From: Ruminococcus sp.
GTDB taxonomy: Bacteria > Bacillota > Clostridia > Lachnospirales > Lachnospiraceae
Direction of reading: 5' to 3'
Assembly (NCBI GenBank): GCA_020024635.1
Contig: JAHHTL010000032.1
Coordinates: 1-26,583, forward strand
Length of the DNA stretch: 26,583 bases
This document shows positions 16,343-24,350 of the stretch, one piece after another (position 1 is the first letter of the stretch; every line of letters begins with the position of its first letter). The position numbers and the translations under genes are program-made. The notes under the pieces are model-generated. The model saw only the letters and a program-made list of their open reading frames with translations. It was not told the DNA's origin and did no database searches.

Positions 16343-18203
16343 TGACGAATATGATATTGCCATTGTAGGGGCAGGACACGCTGGTTGTGAAGCGGCACTT
16401 GCATGTGCAAGACTGGGATTTCGTACACTTTTGTTTACAATTAGTGTAGACAGTATCGCACTGATGCCATGTAACCCTAATATTGGGGGAAGTTCAAAGG
16501 GACATTTGGTGCGTGAGATCGATGCACTTGGTGGAGAAATGGGGAAAGTGATTGATCAAACTTTTATTCAATCCAAAATGCTAAACCAGTCGAAAGGACC
16601 TGCGGTGCACTCTTTAAGAGCACAGGCAGATAAGGCAAATTATACAAGAACAATGAGAAAAGTTCTGGAAAATCAGGAAAATCTTGAGATCAGGCAAATG
16701 GAAGTGACAGATATTCTTACGGAAAATTCTAAGATTACTGGTGTTAAGACTTATTCAGGAACGGTATATCCCTGTCGTGCAGTTGTCCTATGTACAGGAA
16801 CCTATTTAAAAGCGCGATGTATTTACGGGGACATAAGTTCCAATACTGGTCCAAATGGATTGCAGGCAGCAAATCATCTTACAGATAGTTTGAAAGCACT
16901 TGGAATTAAGATGTATCGCTTTAAAACAGGAACACCAGCGAGAATTGATAAGCGCAGTATTGATTTCGATAAAATGGAAGAACAAAAAGGGGATAAGGTT
17001 GTTGTACCATTTTCCTTTACTACAAATCCAGAAGACGTCCAAATCGATCAGGTTTCTTGTTGGCTGACGTATACCAATCCTAAGACACATGAAATTATAA
17101 AAAATAACTTAGACAGATCTCCCTTATATTCGGGAAAAATAGAGGGAACAGGACCACGGTATTGTCCCTCTATTGAAGATAAAGTTGTAAAGTTTTCGGA
17201 TAAAGATCGGCATCAGGTTTTTATTGAACCAGAGGGGCTTGATACAAACGAAATGTATGTAGGGGGAATGTCAAGCTCTCTTCCTGAGGATGTGCAGTAT
17301 GCCATGTATCGGTCCGTTCCCGGACTGGAACATGCCAAAATTGTTAGAAATGCCTATGCAATTGAGTATGACTGCATAGATGCAAGACAATTAAAGAGCA
17401 CATTGGAGTTTAAAAATATTGAAGGGTTGTTTAGCGGTGGTCAGTTTAATGGAAGTTCTGGATACGAAGAAGCCGCGGCACAAGGTCTTATAGCCGGAAT
17501 TAATGCAGCACGAAAATTGCAAGGAAAAGAAGGGATTATCATTGACCGATCACAAGGATACATTGGGGTTCTTATAGACGATCTTGTTACAAAGGAAAGT
17601 CATGAACCATATAGGATGATGACATCCAGAGCAGAATACAGACTTTTGTTAAGACAAGACAATGCGGATTTAAGATTAACCAAATTAGGTCATGAAATTG
17701 GATTGATAGATGATGCGCGGTACAAAAGACTACTTGAAAAAGAAAAACTAATTGCAGACGAGATTGAAAGAGAAGAACATACAAATGTAGGAACGGCAAA
17801 AGAAGTGCAGGATCTTTTAGAAAGATACCATAGTACCCCACTTACATCTGGAATATCGCTTGGGGATTTGATTCGACGTCCAGAACTGTCTTATGACGCA
17901 TTAGCACCAATTGACAAAGAAAGAAAAGAGCTTCCAGCAGATGTGGCAGAACAAGTAAATATCAACATAAAATATGAGGGGTATATTAAAAGACAGGAAA
18001 GACAAGTAGAACAATTTAAGAAATTGGAAAAGAAAATGATTCCAGAATCCATAGATTACAATGAAATTCAAAGTTTGCGTATTGAAGCAAAACAAAAACT
18101 TTCTCAGATCCGACCAGCATCTATTGGGCAAGCATCTAGAATTTCTGGTGTTTCACCTGCAGATATTTCAGTGTTACTCGTTTATCTTGAAAGCAGAAGA
18201 TAA
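16308..18203 (+). CDS. mnmG: tRNA uridine-5-carboxymethylaminomethyl enzyme MnmG
   Basis: The FAD-dependent partner of MnmE. The 631 residues begin, after 15 residues, with the FAD-binding Rossmann motif DIAIVGAGHAGCEAALA. Further family blocks are MPCNPNIGGSSKGHLVREIDALGG and ARQLKSTLEF...GLFSGGQFNGSSGYEEAAAQG. The C-terminus ends in RISGVSPADISVLLVYLE, the MnmE-binding helical part. The start lies inside mnmE (35-nt overlap), preceded by GGAGAAG, so translation is probably coupled and keeps the two subunits in balance. rsmG follows after 61 AT-rich nt. Confidence 0.97.
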   Translation: MKYSANSVWENSDEYDIAIVGAGHAGCEAALACARLGFRTLLFTISVDSIALMPCNPNIGGSSKGHLVREIDALGGEMGKVIDQTFIQSKMLNQSKGPAVHSLRAQADKANYTRTMRKVLENQENLEIRQMEVTDILTENSKITGVKTYSGTVYPCRAVVLCTGTYLKARCIYGDISSNTGPNGLQAANHLTDSLKALGIKMYRFKTGTPARIDKRSIDFDKMEEQKGDKVVVPFSFTTNPEDVQIDQVSCWLTYTNPKTHEIIKNNLDRSPLYSGKIEGTGPRYCPSIEDKVVKFSDKDRHQVFIEPEGLDTNEMYVGGMSSSLPEDVQYAMYRSVPGLEHAKIVRNAYAIEYDCIDARQLKSTLEFKNIEGLFSGGQFNGSSGYEEAAAQGLIAGINAARKLQGKEGIIIDRSQGYIGVLIDDLVTKESHEPYRMMTSRAEYRLLLRQDNADLRLTKLGHEIGLIDDARYKRLLEKEKLIADEIEREEHTNVGTAKEVQDLLERYHSTPLTSGISLGDLIRRPELSYDALAPIDKERKELPADVAEQVNINIKYEGYIKRQERQVEQFKKLEKKMIPESIDYNEIQSLRIEAKQKLSQIRPASIGQASRISGVSPADISVLLVYLESRR

Positions 18204-18264
18204 AATGTATAAATATTTAACAAATAAATAGGAATTAACAGAAAACAAAAACAGGAGAGAAATA

Positions 18265-18978
18265 ATGGCTGATAAATTTGGACTACAGCTTCAAAATTTA
18301 CAAATTGAACTTTCTAATGAACAAAGACAGCAATTTGATAAATATTACGAGTTGCTTGTTGAGTGGAATAAAGTAATGAATCTTACAGGAATTACGGAAT
18401 ACGAAGAAGTGAATGAAAAGCATTTTACAGATAGCCTTGCACTTGTTAAGGCAATAGATGTTAATCGCGTTCAGTCTGTTATTGATATAGGAACGGGAGC
18501 AGGATTTCCGGGAATTCCATTAAAAATTGCGTTTCCACATTTACAAGTGGTACTATTGGATTCATTAAATAAAAGAATTAAGTTTCTAAATGTAGTAATT
18601 GATGAATTAGGACTTGAAAATGTCGTGACTTTACATGGAAGGGCAGAAGATTATGCAAGAAAAGAAGAATACAGAGAACAGTTTGATCTTTGTGTTTCAA
18701 GAGCAGTAGCAAATCTTTCGACATTAAGTGAGTATTGTCTTCCATATGTAAAAAAAGGTGGGATGTTTGTACCATACAAATCTGGAAATATTGATGAAGA
18801 ATTAATGCAATCCGATAAAGCTATTTCAATTTTAGGTGGAAAGATTGCAGATACAGTAAAGTTTGCACTTCCAGGAACAGAAATCGGTCGTTCCTTTGTG
18901 AAGGTAAGTAAAGTAAAAAATACTGGCAAAAAATTCCCAAGAAAAGCAGGGCTTCCATCAAAAGAGCCAATAAGCTAA
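18265..18978 (+). CDS. rsmG: 16S rRNA (guanine-527-N7)-methyltransferase RsmG
   Basis: It methylates N7 of G527 in 16S rRNA using S-adenosylmethionine. The 237 residues show the typical start LSNEQRQQFDKYYELLVEWN, the SAM-binding motif VIDIGTGAGFPGIPL (72-86), RAVANLSTLSEYCLP, and the C-terminal PRKAGLPSKEPIS. AGGAGAG lies before the ATG. Loss of this enzyme gives low-level streptomycin resistance in other bacteria. It is the last gene before the parS/parAB locus and is followed by a terminator. Confidence 0.96.
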   Translation: MADKFGLQLQNLQIELSNEQRQQFDKYYELLVEWNKVMNLTGITEYEEVNEKHFTDSLALVKAIDVNRVQSVIDIGTGAGFPGIPLKIAFPHLQVVLLDSLNKRIKFLNVVIDELGLENVVTLHGRAEDYARKEEYREQFDLCVSRAVANLSTLSEYCLPYVKKGGMFVPYKSGNIDEELMQSDKAISILGGKIADTVKFALPGTEIGRSFVKVSKVKNTGKKFPRKAGLPSKEPIS

Positions 18979-19000
18979 TATGTAAACTCTATAATGTATG

Positions 19001-19039
19001 AAAAAAGATGTAATGAAGAAATATCATTGCATCTTTTTT
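19001..19039 (+). terminator. terminator after rsmG
   Basis: A 16-bp stem (19001-19016 with 19024-19039, one G-U pair) with a 7-nt loop, starting with six A and ending with six T. The A/T flanks pair with each other, so it could work in both directions. It ends 1 nt before the first parS site. Confidence 0.8.
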
Positions 19040-19040
19040 A

Positions 19041-19056
19041 TGTTTCACGTGAAACA
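19041..19056. other. parS: parS site 1
   Basis: TGTTTCACGTGAAACA, a perfect 16-bp palindrome matching the bacterial parS consensus. It is the ParB loading site for origin segregation. It lies between the rsmG terminator and the parA promoter. Confidence 0.96.
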
Positions 19057-19081
19057 TTATAAAATAAAAAACATAAAAAAA

Positions 19082-19097
19082 TGTTTCACGTGAAACA
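19082..19097. other. parS: parS site 2
   Basis: A second perfect TGTTTCACGTGAAACA, starting 41 bp after the first, close to four helical turns, separated by an A-rich stretch. A right half-site (GTGAAACAT, 19115-19123) follows further toward the parA promoter. Confidence 0.96.
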
Positions 19098-19134
19098 TTT
19101 TTAAAATTATGTGTGTGAAACATACACAAAAGAA

Positions 19135-19163
19135 TAGATATAACTAAAAAAAAGTGCTATAAT
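19135..19163 (+). promoter_or_regulatory. parA-parB promoter
   Basis: A perfect -10 TATAAT (19158-19163) with a weak -35 TAGATA (19135-19140) 17 bp upstream, 31 nt before the parA ATG. Two parS sites lie within 100 bp upstream, so ParB spreading could repress it. Confidence 0.65.
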
Positions 19164-19193
19164 AGGGAGGTATTCAACGAAAGGAGTATAAAA

Positions 19194-19961
19194 ATGGGAA
19201 GAATAATAGCAATCGCTAATCAAAAAGGCGGTGTGGGGAAAACAACAACGGCAATTAATTTATCTGCATCACTTGCAAGCCTAGGAAAAAGAGTACTTGC
19301 GTTAGATATGGATCCACAGGGAAATATGACAAGTGGATTAAGTGTAGATAAAAATGAAGTTGAATACAGCGTATATGATCTTATTATTGGAAATGTCAGT
19401 ATTGAAGAATGTATTTGTAAAGAAGTATATGAAAATTTAGATATTCTTCCATCTAATATAGATTTGTCAGCTGCGGAGATAGAATTAATTGGCGTTGAAA
19501 ATAAAGAATATATTATAAAAAAAGAAGTAGAAAAAATAGAAGAAAATTATGATTTTATTATCATAGATTGTCCTCCGGCTTTAAGTATGCTTACAATTAA
19601 TGCTATGACAACAGCAGACTCTGTACTTGTTCCAATACAATGTGAATATTATGCACTGGAAGGACTAAGCCAGTTAATCCATACTATAGATTTGGTGAAA
19701 GAAAGATTAAATCCAAATTTGGTTATGGAAGGTGTGGTTTTCACAATGTATGATGCCAGAACCAATCTATCTCTCCAAGTAGTAGAAAATGTGAAAGAAA
19801 ATTTGGATCAGACGATATATAAAACAATTATACCAAGAAATATTCGTTTGGCAGAGGCTCCAAGTTATGGAATGCCAATCAATTTATATGATCCAAAGTC
19901 AACTGGCGCAGAAAGCTATCTTCTGTTAGCAGAAGAAGTGATTAATAAAGGAGAAGAATAA
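19194..19961 (+). CDS. parA: chromosome partitioning ATPase ParA (Soj)
   Basis: A Walker-type ATPase that binds the nucleoid as an ATP dimer and moves the ParB-parS complex; in B. subtilis Soj also controls DnaA. The 255 residues open with the deviant Walker A KGGVGKTT (11-18), followed by DMDPQGN (38-44) and the DFIIIDCPPAL segment. There is no N-terminal DNA-binding extension, as expected for chromosomal ParA. AAGGAG precedes the ATG. parB starts 1 nt after its stop codon. Confidence 0.96.
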   Translation: MGRIIAIANQKGGVGKTTTAINLSASLASLGKRVLALDMDPQGNMTSGLSVDKNEVEYSVYDLIIGNVSIEECICKEVYENLDILPSNIDLSAAEIELIGVENKEYIIKKEVEKIEENYDFIIIDCPPALSMLTINAMTTADSVLVPIQCEYYALEGLSQLIHTIDLVKERLNPNLVMEGVVFTMYDARTNLSLQVVENVKENLDQTIYKTIIPRNIRLAEAPSYGMPINLYDPKSTGAESYLLLAEEVINKGEE

Positions 19962-19962
19962 A

Positions 19963-20889
19963 ATGGCTGTAAAAAGAAATGGTTTGGGAAAAGGACTTGA
20001 TAGTCTTATTCCAGACAAAAGTGATAAGACACCAAAAGAAACAGCAAAGTTAAATCAAAAATCATTGGTGGAAAATAAAAGAGAAAAAACTGAAAAATCA
20101 GGAGAAATTCTTGTTAAAATCAACAAAGTAGAACCAAATAGAGAGCAGCCAAGAAAAGATTTTGATGAAGATGCACTACTTGAATTATCAGATTCTATTA
20201 AGCAATTTGGAATTCTACAACCTCTTCTTGTGCAAAAGAAGAACGATTATTATGAAATTATTGCCGGAGAAAGAAGATGGAGAGCTGCTAAAATAGCTGG
20301 AATAAAAGAAGTACCAGTAATAATAAAAAATTTTTCAGAGCAAGAAGTTCTAGAAATTTCACTCATAGAAAACATTCAAAGAGAAAACTTGAATCCAATA
20401 GAAGAAGCAATGGCATATAAGAAATTATTGGATGAATTTCATCTAAAACAAGATGAGGTGGCAGAAAAAGTTTCAAAAAGCAGAACTGCTGTTACAAATT
20501 CTATGAGGCTTTTAAAATTAGGAGAGCGTGTTCAGCAAATGATAGTAGATGATATGATTACAACTGGGCATGCAAGAGCATTATTGGCTATTGAAGATGA
20601 AGAACAGCAATATATGTTGGCAAATAAGATCTTTGATGAAAAGTTAAGTGTAAGAGAAACAGAAAAGTTAGTAAAACTTTTAAAAAATCCAAAAAAAGAA
20701 GAAAAAAAAGAAAAAGCTATACCTAACATTATCTACGAAGATTTAGCAGAAAAGATGAAAGGTATTATTGGAACTAAGGTAAATGTTAGTCCGAAATCAA
20801 ATGGAAAAGGAAAAATTGAAATCGAGTATTATTCAGAAGATGAGCTCGAACGTATATTCGACATGATTATGTCTATACGTAGAAACTAG
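19963..20889 (+). CDS. parB: chromosome partitioning protein ParB (Spo0J)
   Basis: A CTP-dependent DNA clamp that loads at parS and recruits SMC. The 308 residues begin GLGKGLDSLIP, a motif near the ParA-contacting end. Then come the CTP-binding motifs AGERRWRA (101-108) and ENIQRENLNPIEEA (136-149), and the parS-reading helix-turn-helix at about 161-185 (QDEVAEKVSKSRTAVTNSMR). A Lys-rich linker leads to the C-terminal dimer domain. It lies directly behind parA. The single ParB and the absence of a nearby Noc paralogue between rsmG and parA differ from Bacillus. Confidence 0.96.
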   Translation: MAVKRNGLGKGLDSLIPDKSDKTPKETAKLNQKSLVENKREKTEKSGEILVKINKVEPNREQPRKDFDEDALLELSDSIKQFGILQPLLVQKKNDYYEIIAGERRWRAAKIAGIKEVPVIIKNFSEQEVLEISLIENIQRENLNPIEEAMAYKKLLDEFHLKQDEVAEKVSKSRTAVTNSMRLLKLGERVQQMIVDDMITTGHARALLAIEDEEQQYMLANKIFDEKLSVRETEKLVKLLKNPKKEEKKEKAIPNIIYEDLAEKMKGIIGTKVNVSPKSNGKGKIEIEYYSEDELERIFDMIMSIRRN

Positions 20890-20899
20890 GGGAGAATAA

Positions 20900-21640
20900 A
20901 TGGAGAATAGTTTGTTAAATAAGCTTGGAGTTGATCCTGCATATTTGTTAATTGCACTATTCTTGATACAAATTGTTCTTGTTGTATCGCTTATAAAGAT
21001 CAATTTAAAATATGAACGATTAAAAATTAGCTATAATTCGTTTATGAAAGGAAAAGATGGAAAGAATTTAGAAGAACGATTTAAGGAAAGGTTCTCAGAA
21101 CTTGATAGAATTTTAGAACTTGTGGATAAGAACAAAAAAGATATGTTTGAAATCAATAGAAAAGCATCAAAAACATATCAAAAAATGGGCGTTGTTAAGT
21201 ACAATGCCTTTGACGAAATGGGTGGAAATTTGAGTTTTGCACTTACCATGTTGGATGATAATAACAATGGATGGATTTTGAATGTATTGCATAGCACAGA
21301 TGGAAGCTATAGTTATATAAAAGAAATTGTCAACGGACAAAGTTATGTGGAACTTGGAGAAGAAGAAAGAGAATCATTAGACAGAGCAATATATCAAGAA
21401 GTGTATGATTTGAAAGGTGATAGGACTTTTCAAATGAATTCTGATTATACAGAAGAAAAGTTAAATCAGATGGCAGAAGATGAAGTAGAAGATGAGATAC
21501 ATCAAGAAGAACACCAGATAAACGAAAATCTGGAAAAATCAGAAGAAATAGATGAAAAAGTAAAAGAACAAATAGATGTAGAAATAGATGAAGAAATAAA
21601 AGAAGAAAAGAATAACATTGAGGAGGAAGAAAAATGTTAG
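20900..21640 (+). CDS. DUF4446 family membrane-anchored protein
   Basis: This 246-residue protein has one membrane helix (about 15-34), a charged coiled-coil-like stretch (about 40-90), and a conserved core with YNAFDEMGGNLSFALTMLDD, NNNGW and YSYIKEI typical of DUF4446, which often lies next to parB in Clostridia. No enzyme motif is seen; the function is unknown. The last about 60 residues are strongly Glu-rich with few hydrophobic positions, much longer than needed for the core domain. Its stop overlaps the start of serS by 7 nt, and the Glu codons GAGGAGGAA supply the serS ribosome-binding site. Confidence 0.8.
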   Translation: MENSLLNKLGVDPAYLLIALFLIQIVLVVSLIKINLKYERLKISYNSFMKGKDGKNLEERFKERFSELDRILELVDKNKKDMFEINRKASKTYQKMGVVKYNAFDEMGGNLSFALTMLDDNNNGWILNVLHSTDGSYSYIKEIVNGQSYVELGEEERESLDRAIYQEVYDLKGDRTFQMNSDYTEEKLNQMAEDEVEDEIHQEEHQINENLEKSEEIDEKVKEQIDVEIDEEIKEEKNNIEEEEKC

Positions 21641-22920
21641 ACATTAAATTTTTAAGAAGTAATCCGGAGATTGTAAAGCAAAACATTCGAAACAAATTTC
21701 AGGATAGAAAACTACCATTAGTAGATGAAGTTATTGAGCTTGACCAAAAGAATAGAGAAATCAAACAAGAAGTAGAAACACTTCGCGCAGAGAAAAACAA
21801 AATTTCAAAACAAATTGGTGCACTTATGGCACAAGGAAAAAAAGATGAAGCAGAAGAAGTAAAAAAACAAGTGTCAGCAAATGCAACAAGAATTGAAGAA
21901 TTATCACAGTTAGAAAAAGAAGTAGAAGAAAAGCTGAAAAAAGATATGATGTTAATTCCTAATATCATAGACCCATCTGTTCCAATCGGTAAAGATGACA
22001 GTGAGAATGTGGAATTGGAAAAATTCGGAGAACCATTTGTACCAGATTTCGAAGTTCCATATCATACAGAAATCATGGAAAGATTTAATGGAATTGATCT
22101 TGATAGTGCAAGAAAAGTTGCTGGAAACGGTTTCTATTACTTGATGGGCGATATCGCAAGACTTCATTCTGCGGTTATTTCATACGCTAGAGATTTTATG
22201 ATCAACAGAGGTTTTACTTATTGTGTTCCACCATTTATGATTCGAAGCAACGTAGTTACAGGTGTTATGAGTTTTGAAGAAATGGATGCAATGATGTACA
22301 AGATTGAAGGAGAAGATCTTTATTTGATCGGTACAAGTGAACATTCTATGATTGGAAAGTTTATTGATACTCAGCTTACAGAGGAACAACTTCCACAGAC
22401 TCTTACAAGTTATTCTCCATGTTTCCGTAAAGAAAAAGGTGCTCACGGTATCGAAGAAAGAGGAGTATATCGCATCCACCAGTTTGAAAAGCAGGAAATG
22501 ATCGTTGTATGTAAACCAGAGGAAAGTATGCAGTGGTATGAAAAATTGTGGAAAAATACGGTAGATTTATTCCGTTCTATGGATATCCCTGTTCGTACGT
22601 TAGAGTGTTGTTCTGGAGACCTTGCAGATCTTAAAGTAAAATCTGTAGATGTTGAAGCATGGTCACCAAGACAAAAAAAATATTTCGAAGTAGGAAGCTG
22701 CTCTAATTTAGGAGATGCTCAGGCAAGACGACTTGGAATTCGTGTAAAAGGAGAAGAGGGTAAATATTTTGCACATACTTTAAATAACACAGTAGTTGCG
22801 CCACCACGTATGCTTATTGCGTTTTTGGAAAATAATCTTGAGGCGGATGGTTCTGTTAGAATTCCAGAAGCACTTCGTCCATACATGGGTGGATGTGATA
22901 AGATTGTACCAAAAAATTAA
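21634..22920 (+). CDS. serS: seryl-tRNA synthetase
   Basis: It charges tRNA-Ser. The 428 residues have the N-terminal tRNA-binding coiled coil (about 30-105) and a class II catalytic core: the TxE motif as GTSEHS (233-238), motif 2 around SPCFRKEKGAHG...RIHQFEKQE (261-288), and motif 3 near LNNTVVAPPRMLIAFLENN. These differ from the usual bacterial forms (PTAEVPLT; RQHQFDKVE), so it belongs to a divergent SerRS branch. The start overlaps DUF4446 by 7 nt, with GAGGAGG upstream. DUF3881 follows 23 nt later. A T-box leader, common before clostridial synthetase genes, is not seen; the gene is embedded in the parAB series. Confidence 0.94.
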   Translation: MLDIKFLRSNPEIVKQNIRNKFQDRKLPLVDEVIELDQKNREIKQEVETLRAEKNKISKQIGALMAQGKKDEAEEVKKQVSANATRIEELSQLEKEVEEKLKKDMMLIPNIIDPSVPIGKDDSENVELEKFGEPFVPDFEVPYHTEIMERFNGIDLDSARKVAGNGFYYLMGDIARLHSAVISYARDFMINRGFTYCVPPFMIRSNVVTGVMSFEEMDAMMYKIEGEDLYLIGTSEHSMIGKFIDTQLTEEQLPQTLTSYSPCFRKEKGAHGIEERGVYRIHQFEKQEMIVVCKPEESMQWYEKLWKNTVDLFRSMDIPVRTLECCSGDLADLKVKSVDVEAWSPRQKKYFEVGSCSNLGDAQARRLGIRVKGEEGKYFAHTLNNTVVAPPRMLIAFLENNLEADGSVRIPEALRPYMGGCDKIVPKN

Positions 22921-22943
22921 TGGAAATATAATTGGAGAAAATA

Positions 22944-23819
22944 ATGCACCAATATTTAAAAGCAATTGGTTTTAGCAATCTAAATACAAAAAAAGAATTA
23001 AAAGAGTTATTATTACAGGTACAAGATCAGTTTACGCATCAAATTACTGTTTCATACAAGAAGTCCACAGATTATTGTGAATATCAAAAGGAATATGGTC
23101 AAGATATGGGGATAACTTTATTAGGAGAGCTTGATGAAGAGGATAACTTTGAAGTAGATTATTATTTTCCGTATTTTGAAGGCAGTGGGATTACTACGTA
23201 TGCAGAGGTTGCCATTGACCGTAAAATCGATAAAGAAGATTATATTGGAATCTGTGAAGATCCAAGGGTAGGAATTAGTCTTATCTTTCATTTGCAAAAT
23301 GGTATTGAGTACATGAGAGAAAAAGAAATCGGACTTTCTAATGGTGTTTCTACATCGGTTACATTTTCAGGATTGGCTTTGTCAGGAAAAATACTTTTTC
23401 CTGTTCGTAAAAGTGAATCTCAGGTGAAAAAAGAAAAGAAAGCTTCGGATAACAGAAAAATATTGTTAAGTGCAGCAAGAGGTGGAGACCAGTCGGCAAT
23501 TGAATCGTTGACCTTAGAGGATATTGATACGTATTCAAAAGTGTCAAGACGTCTTGCAAATGAAGATATTTTTACGATTGTTGATACCTATATGATGCCA
23601 TATGGGATTGAATGTGATCTTTATTCCATTATGGGAAGAATCATAGCAGTGCGAAAAAGAGAAAATATCCTAACCAAGGAAGAGGTTTATCAGCTTAAGT
23701 TAGATGTAAATGAACTACAGTTTGATGTATGTGTACCTGTTAAACACGTTCTTGGAGAACCACAAATTGGAAGAAGATTTAAAGGTACAATCTGGTTACA
23801 GGGAACGATAAATTTTTAG
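22944..23819 (+). CDS. DUF3881 family protein
   Basis: This is a 291-residue soluble protein of unknown function, characteristic of Lachnospiraceae. It starts MHQYLKAIGFSNLNTKKEL, the recognisable beginning of this family. The ATG at 22944 has GGAG 6 nt upstream; an in-frame TTG at 22932 is less likely. No membrane segment, signal peptide or catalytic motif is visible. It follows serS by 23 nt and is probably in the same transcript. The ending KRFKGTIWLQGTINF is hydrophobic and beta-like. I cannot suggest a function. Confidence 0.7.
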   Translation: MHQYLKAIGFSNLNTKKELKELLLQVQDQFTHQITVSYKKSTDYCEYQKEYGQDMGITLLGELDEEDNFEVDYYFPYFEGSGITTYAEVAIDRKIDKEDYIGICEDPRVGISLIFHLQNGIEYMREKEIGLSNGVSTSVTFSGLALSGKILFPVRKSESQVKKEKKASDNRKILLSAARGGDQSAIESLTLEDIDTYSKVSRRLANEDIFTIVDTYMMPYGIECDLYSIMGRIIAVRKRENILTKEEVYQLKLDVNELQFDVCVPVKHVLGEPQIGRRFKGTIWLQGTINF

Positions 23820-23850
23820 GTGTATAACGATTATGATAAATCAATAAAAA

Positions 23851-23890
23851 TGTGAATAACTTCTGGCAAATACGGAGTTTATGTGAATAA
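23851..23890 (+). promoter_or_regulatory. two perfect DnaA boxes outside oriC
   Basis: TGTGAATAA occurs at 23851-23859 and again at 23882-23890, both in the same orientation and 31 bp apart (about three helical turns). The second lies inside the stem-loop at 23860-23913. They are about 12 kb from oriC. Confidence 0.6.
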
Positions 23891-23913
23891 TATTTCACTC
23901 CAGTTGCCAGAAG
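23860..23913 (+). other. large stem-loop between DUF3881 and tRNA-Arg
   Basis: CTTCTGGCAA (23860-23869) pairs perfectly with TTGCCAGAAG (23904-23913). An inner GTGAA / TTCAC stem with a 6-nt loop and a GGA / TCC pair give a long bulged structure. No U-tract follows on either strand. It may end the serS transcript, bind a protein, or be a small-element remnant. Confidence 0.6.
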
Positions 23914-23916
23914 AAA

Positions 23917-23945
23917 TTGACAAAAATGATGATATGGTATAGAAT
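23917..23945 (+). promoter_or_regulatory. promoter of tRNA-Arg
   Basis: A perfect -35 TTGACA (23917-23922) and -10 TAGAAT (23940-23945) are separated by 17 bp. The tRNA starts 20 nt after the -10. Confidence 0.8.
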
Positions 23946-23965
23946 TGTTAATGTTGAAAATATAG

Positions 23966-24037
23966 GTCTCGTTAGTTAAATGGATATAACAGGGTCCTCC
24001 TAAGACTCAATTATAGGTTCGATTCCTATACGAGACG
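23966..24037 (+). tRNA. tRNA-Arg(CCT)
   Basis: A 72-nt tRNA. The acceptor stem GTCTCGT / ACGAGAC is perfect, with discriminator G at 24037. The anticodon stem GGGTC / GACTC encloses CTCCTAA, anticodon CCT, reading AGG. The T-arm is TATAG-GTTCGAT-TCCTATA. CCA is not encoded. It has its own promoter and terminator. tRNA-Arg(CCT) genes are common integration sites for mobile elements, and a decayed integrase lies downstream. Confidence 0.95.
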
Positions 24038-24043
24038 GTTAGT

Positions 24044-24092
24044 AAAAAGCGTTCGATTATTAGCAGAAATGCAAATAATGGGGCGCTTTTTT
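24044..24092 (+). terminator. terminator of tRNA-Arg
   Basis: AAAAAGCG (24044-24051) pairs with CGCTTTTT (24084-24091), with an inner ATTATT / AATAAT stem and a T-run at the end. It follows the tRNA by 6 nt. Confidence 0.8.
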
Positions 24093-24350
24093 CTTGGATC
24101 CGGTTGGATGGAGGAAAATATAGAATTTCAAAAAAGAGTTTTGATGACTGGCTTGATAATCAGCAGGAGTAAAAGTCTGGGATGTTGGTTGAATAAAGTC
24201 GCAATCGACATCCTAATTTTTTATTTGAAAATCCTGTATGATGCAGAAGAGAATAGAAAAATTCGTATACCTATGCAATGATACCAAAACATAAATCACA
24301 GAAACGGGAAATCTGGAAGGAAAAGATGTGTTGCTGATTCTCCTTCGCAG
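24093..24350. other. decayed spacer downstream of tRNA-Arg
   Basis: There is no supportable intact gene. A 70-codon open frame (24069-24281) starts inside the tRNA terminator, has no ribosome-binding site, and resembles nothing I know. Stops occur in all frames. The stretch most likely is mobile-element debris, given the integrase fragment that follows. Confidence 0.5.

Noticed and set aside
19107..19127. Third parS site near GTGTGAAACATACAC
   Set aside because: Only the right half matches the consensus; the left half does not.
24230..24270. Possible att repeat sharing TCGTATA with the tRNA-Arg 3' end
   Set aside because: Only 7 matching bases, on the opposite strand, which is expected by chance in AT-rich DNA.
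24069..24281. 70-codon open frame after tRNA-Arg
   Set aside because: It starts inside the tRNA terminator, has no ribosome-binding site and no recognisable motif, and lies in decayed DNA.
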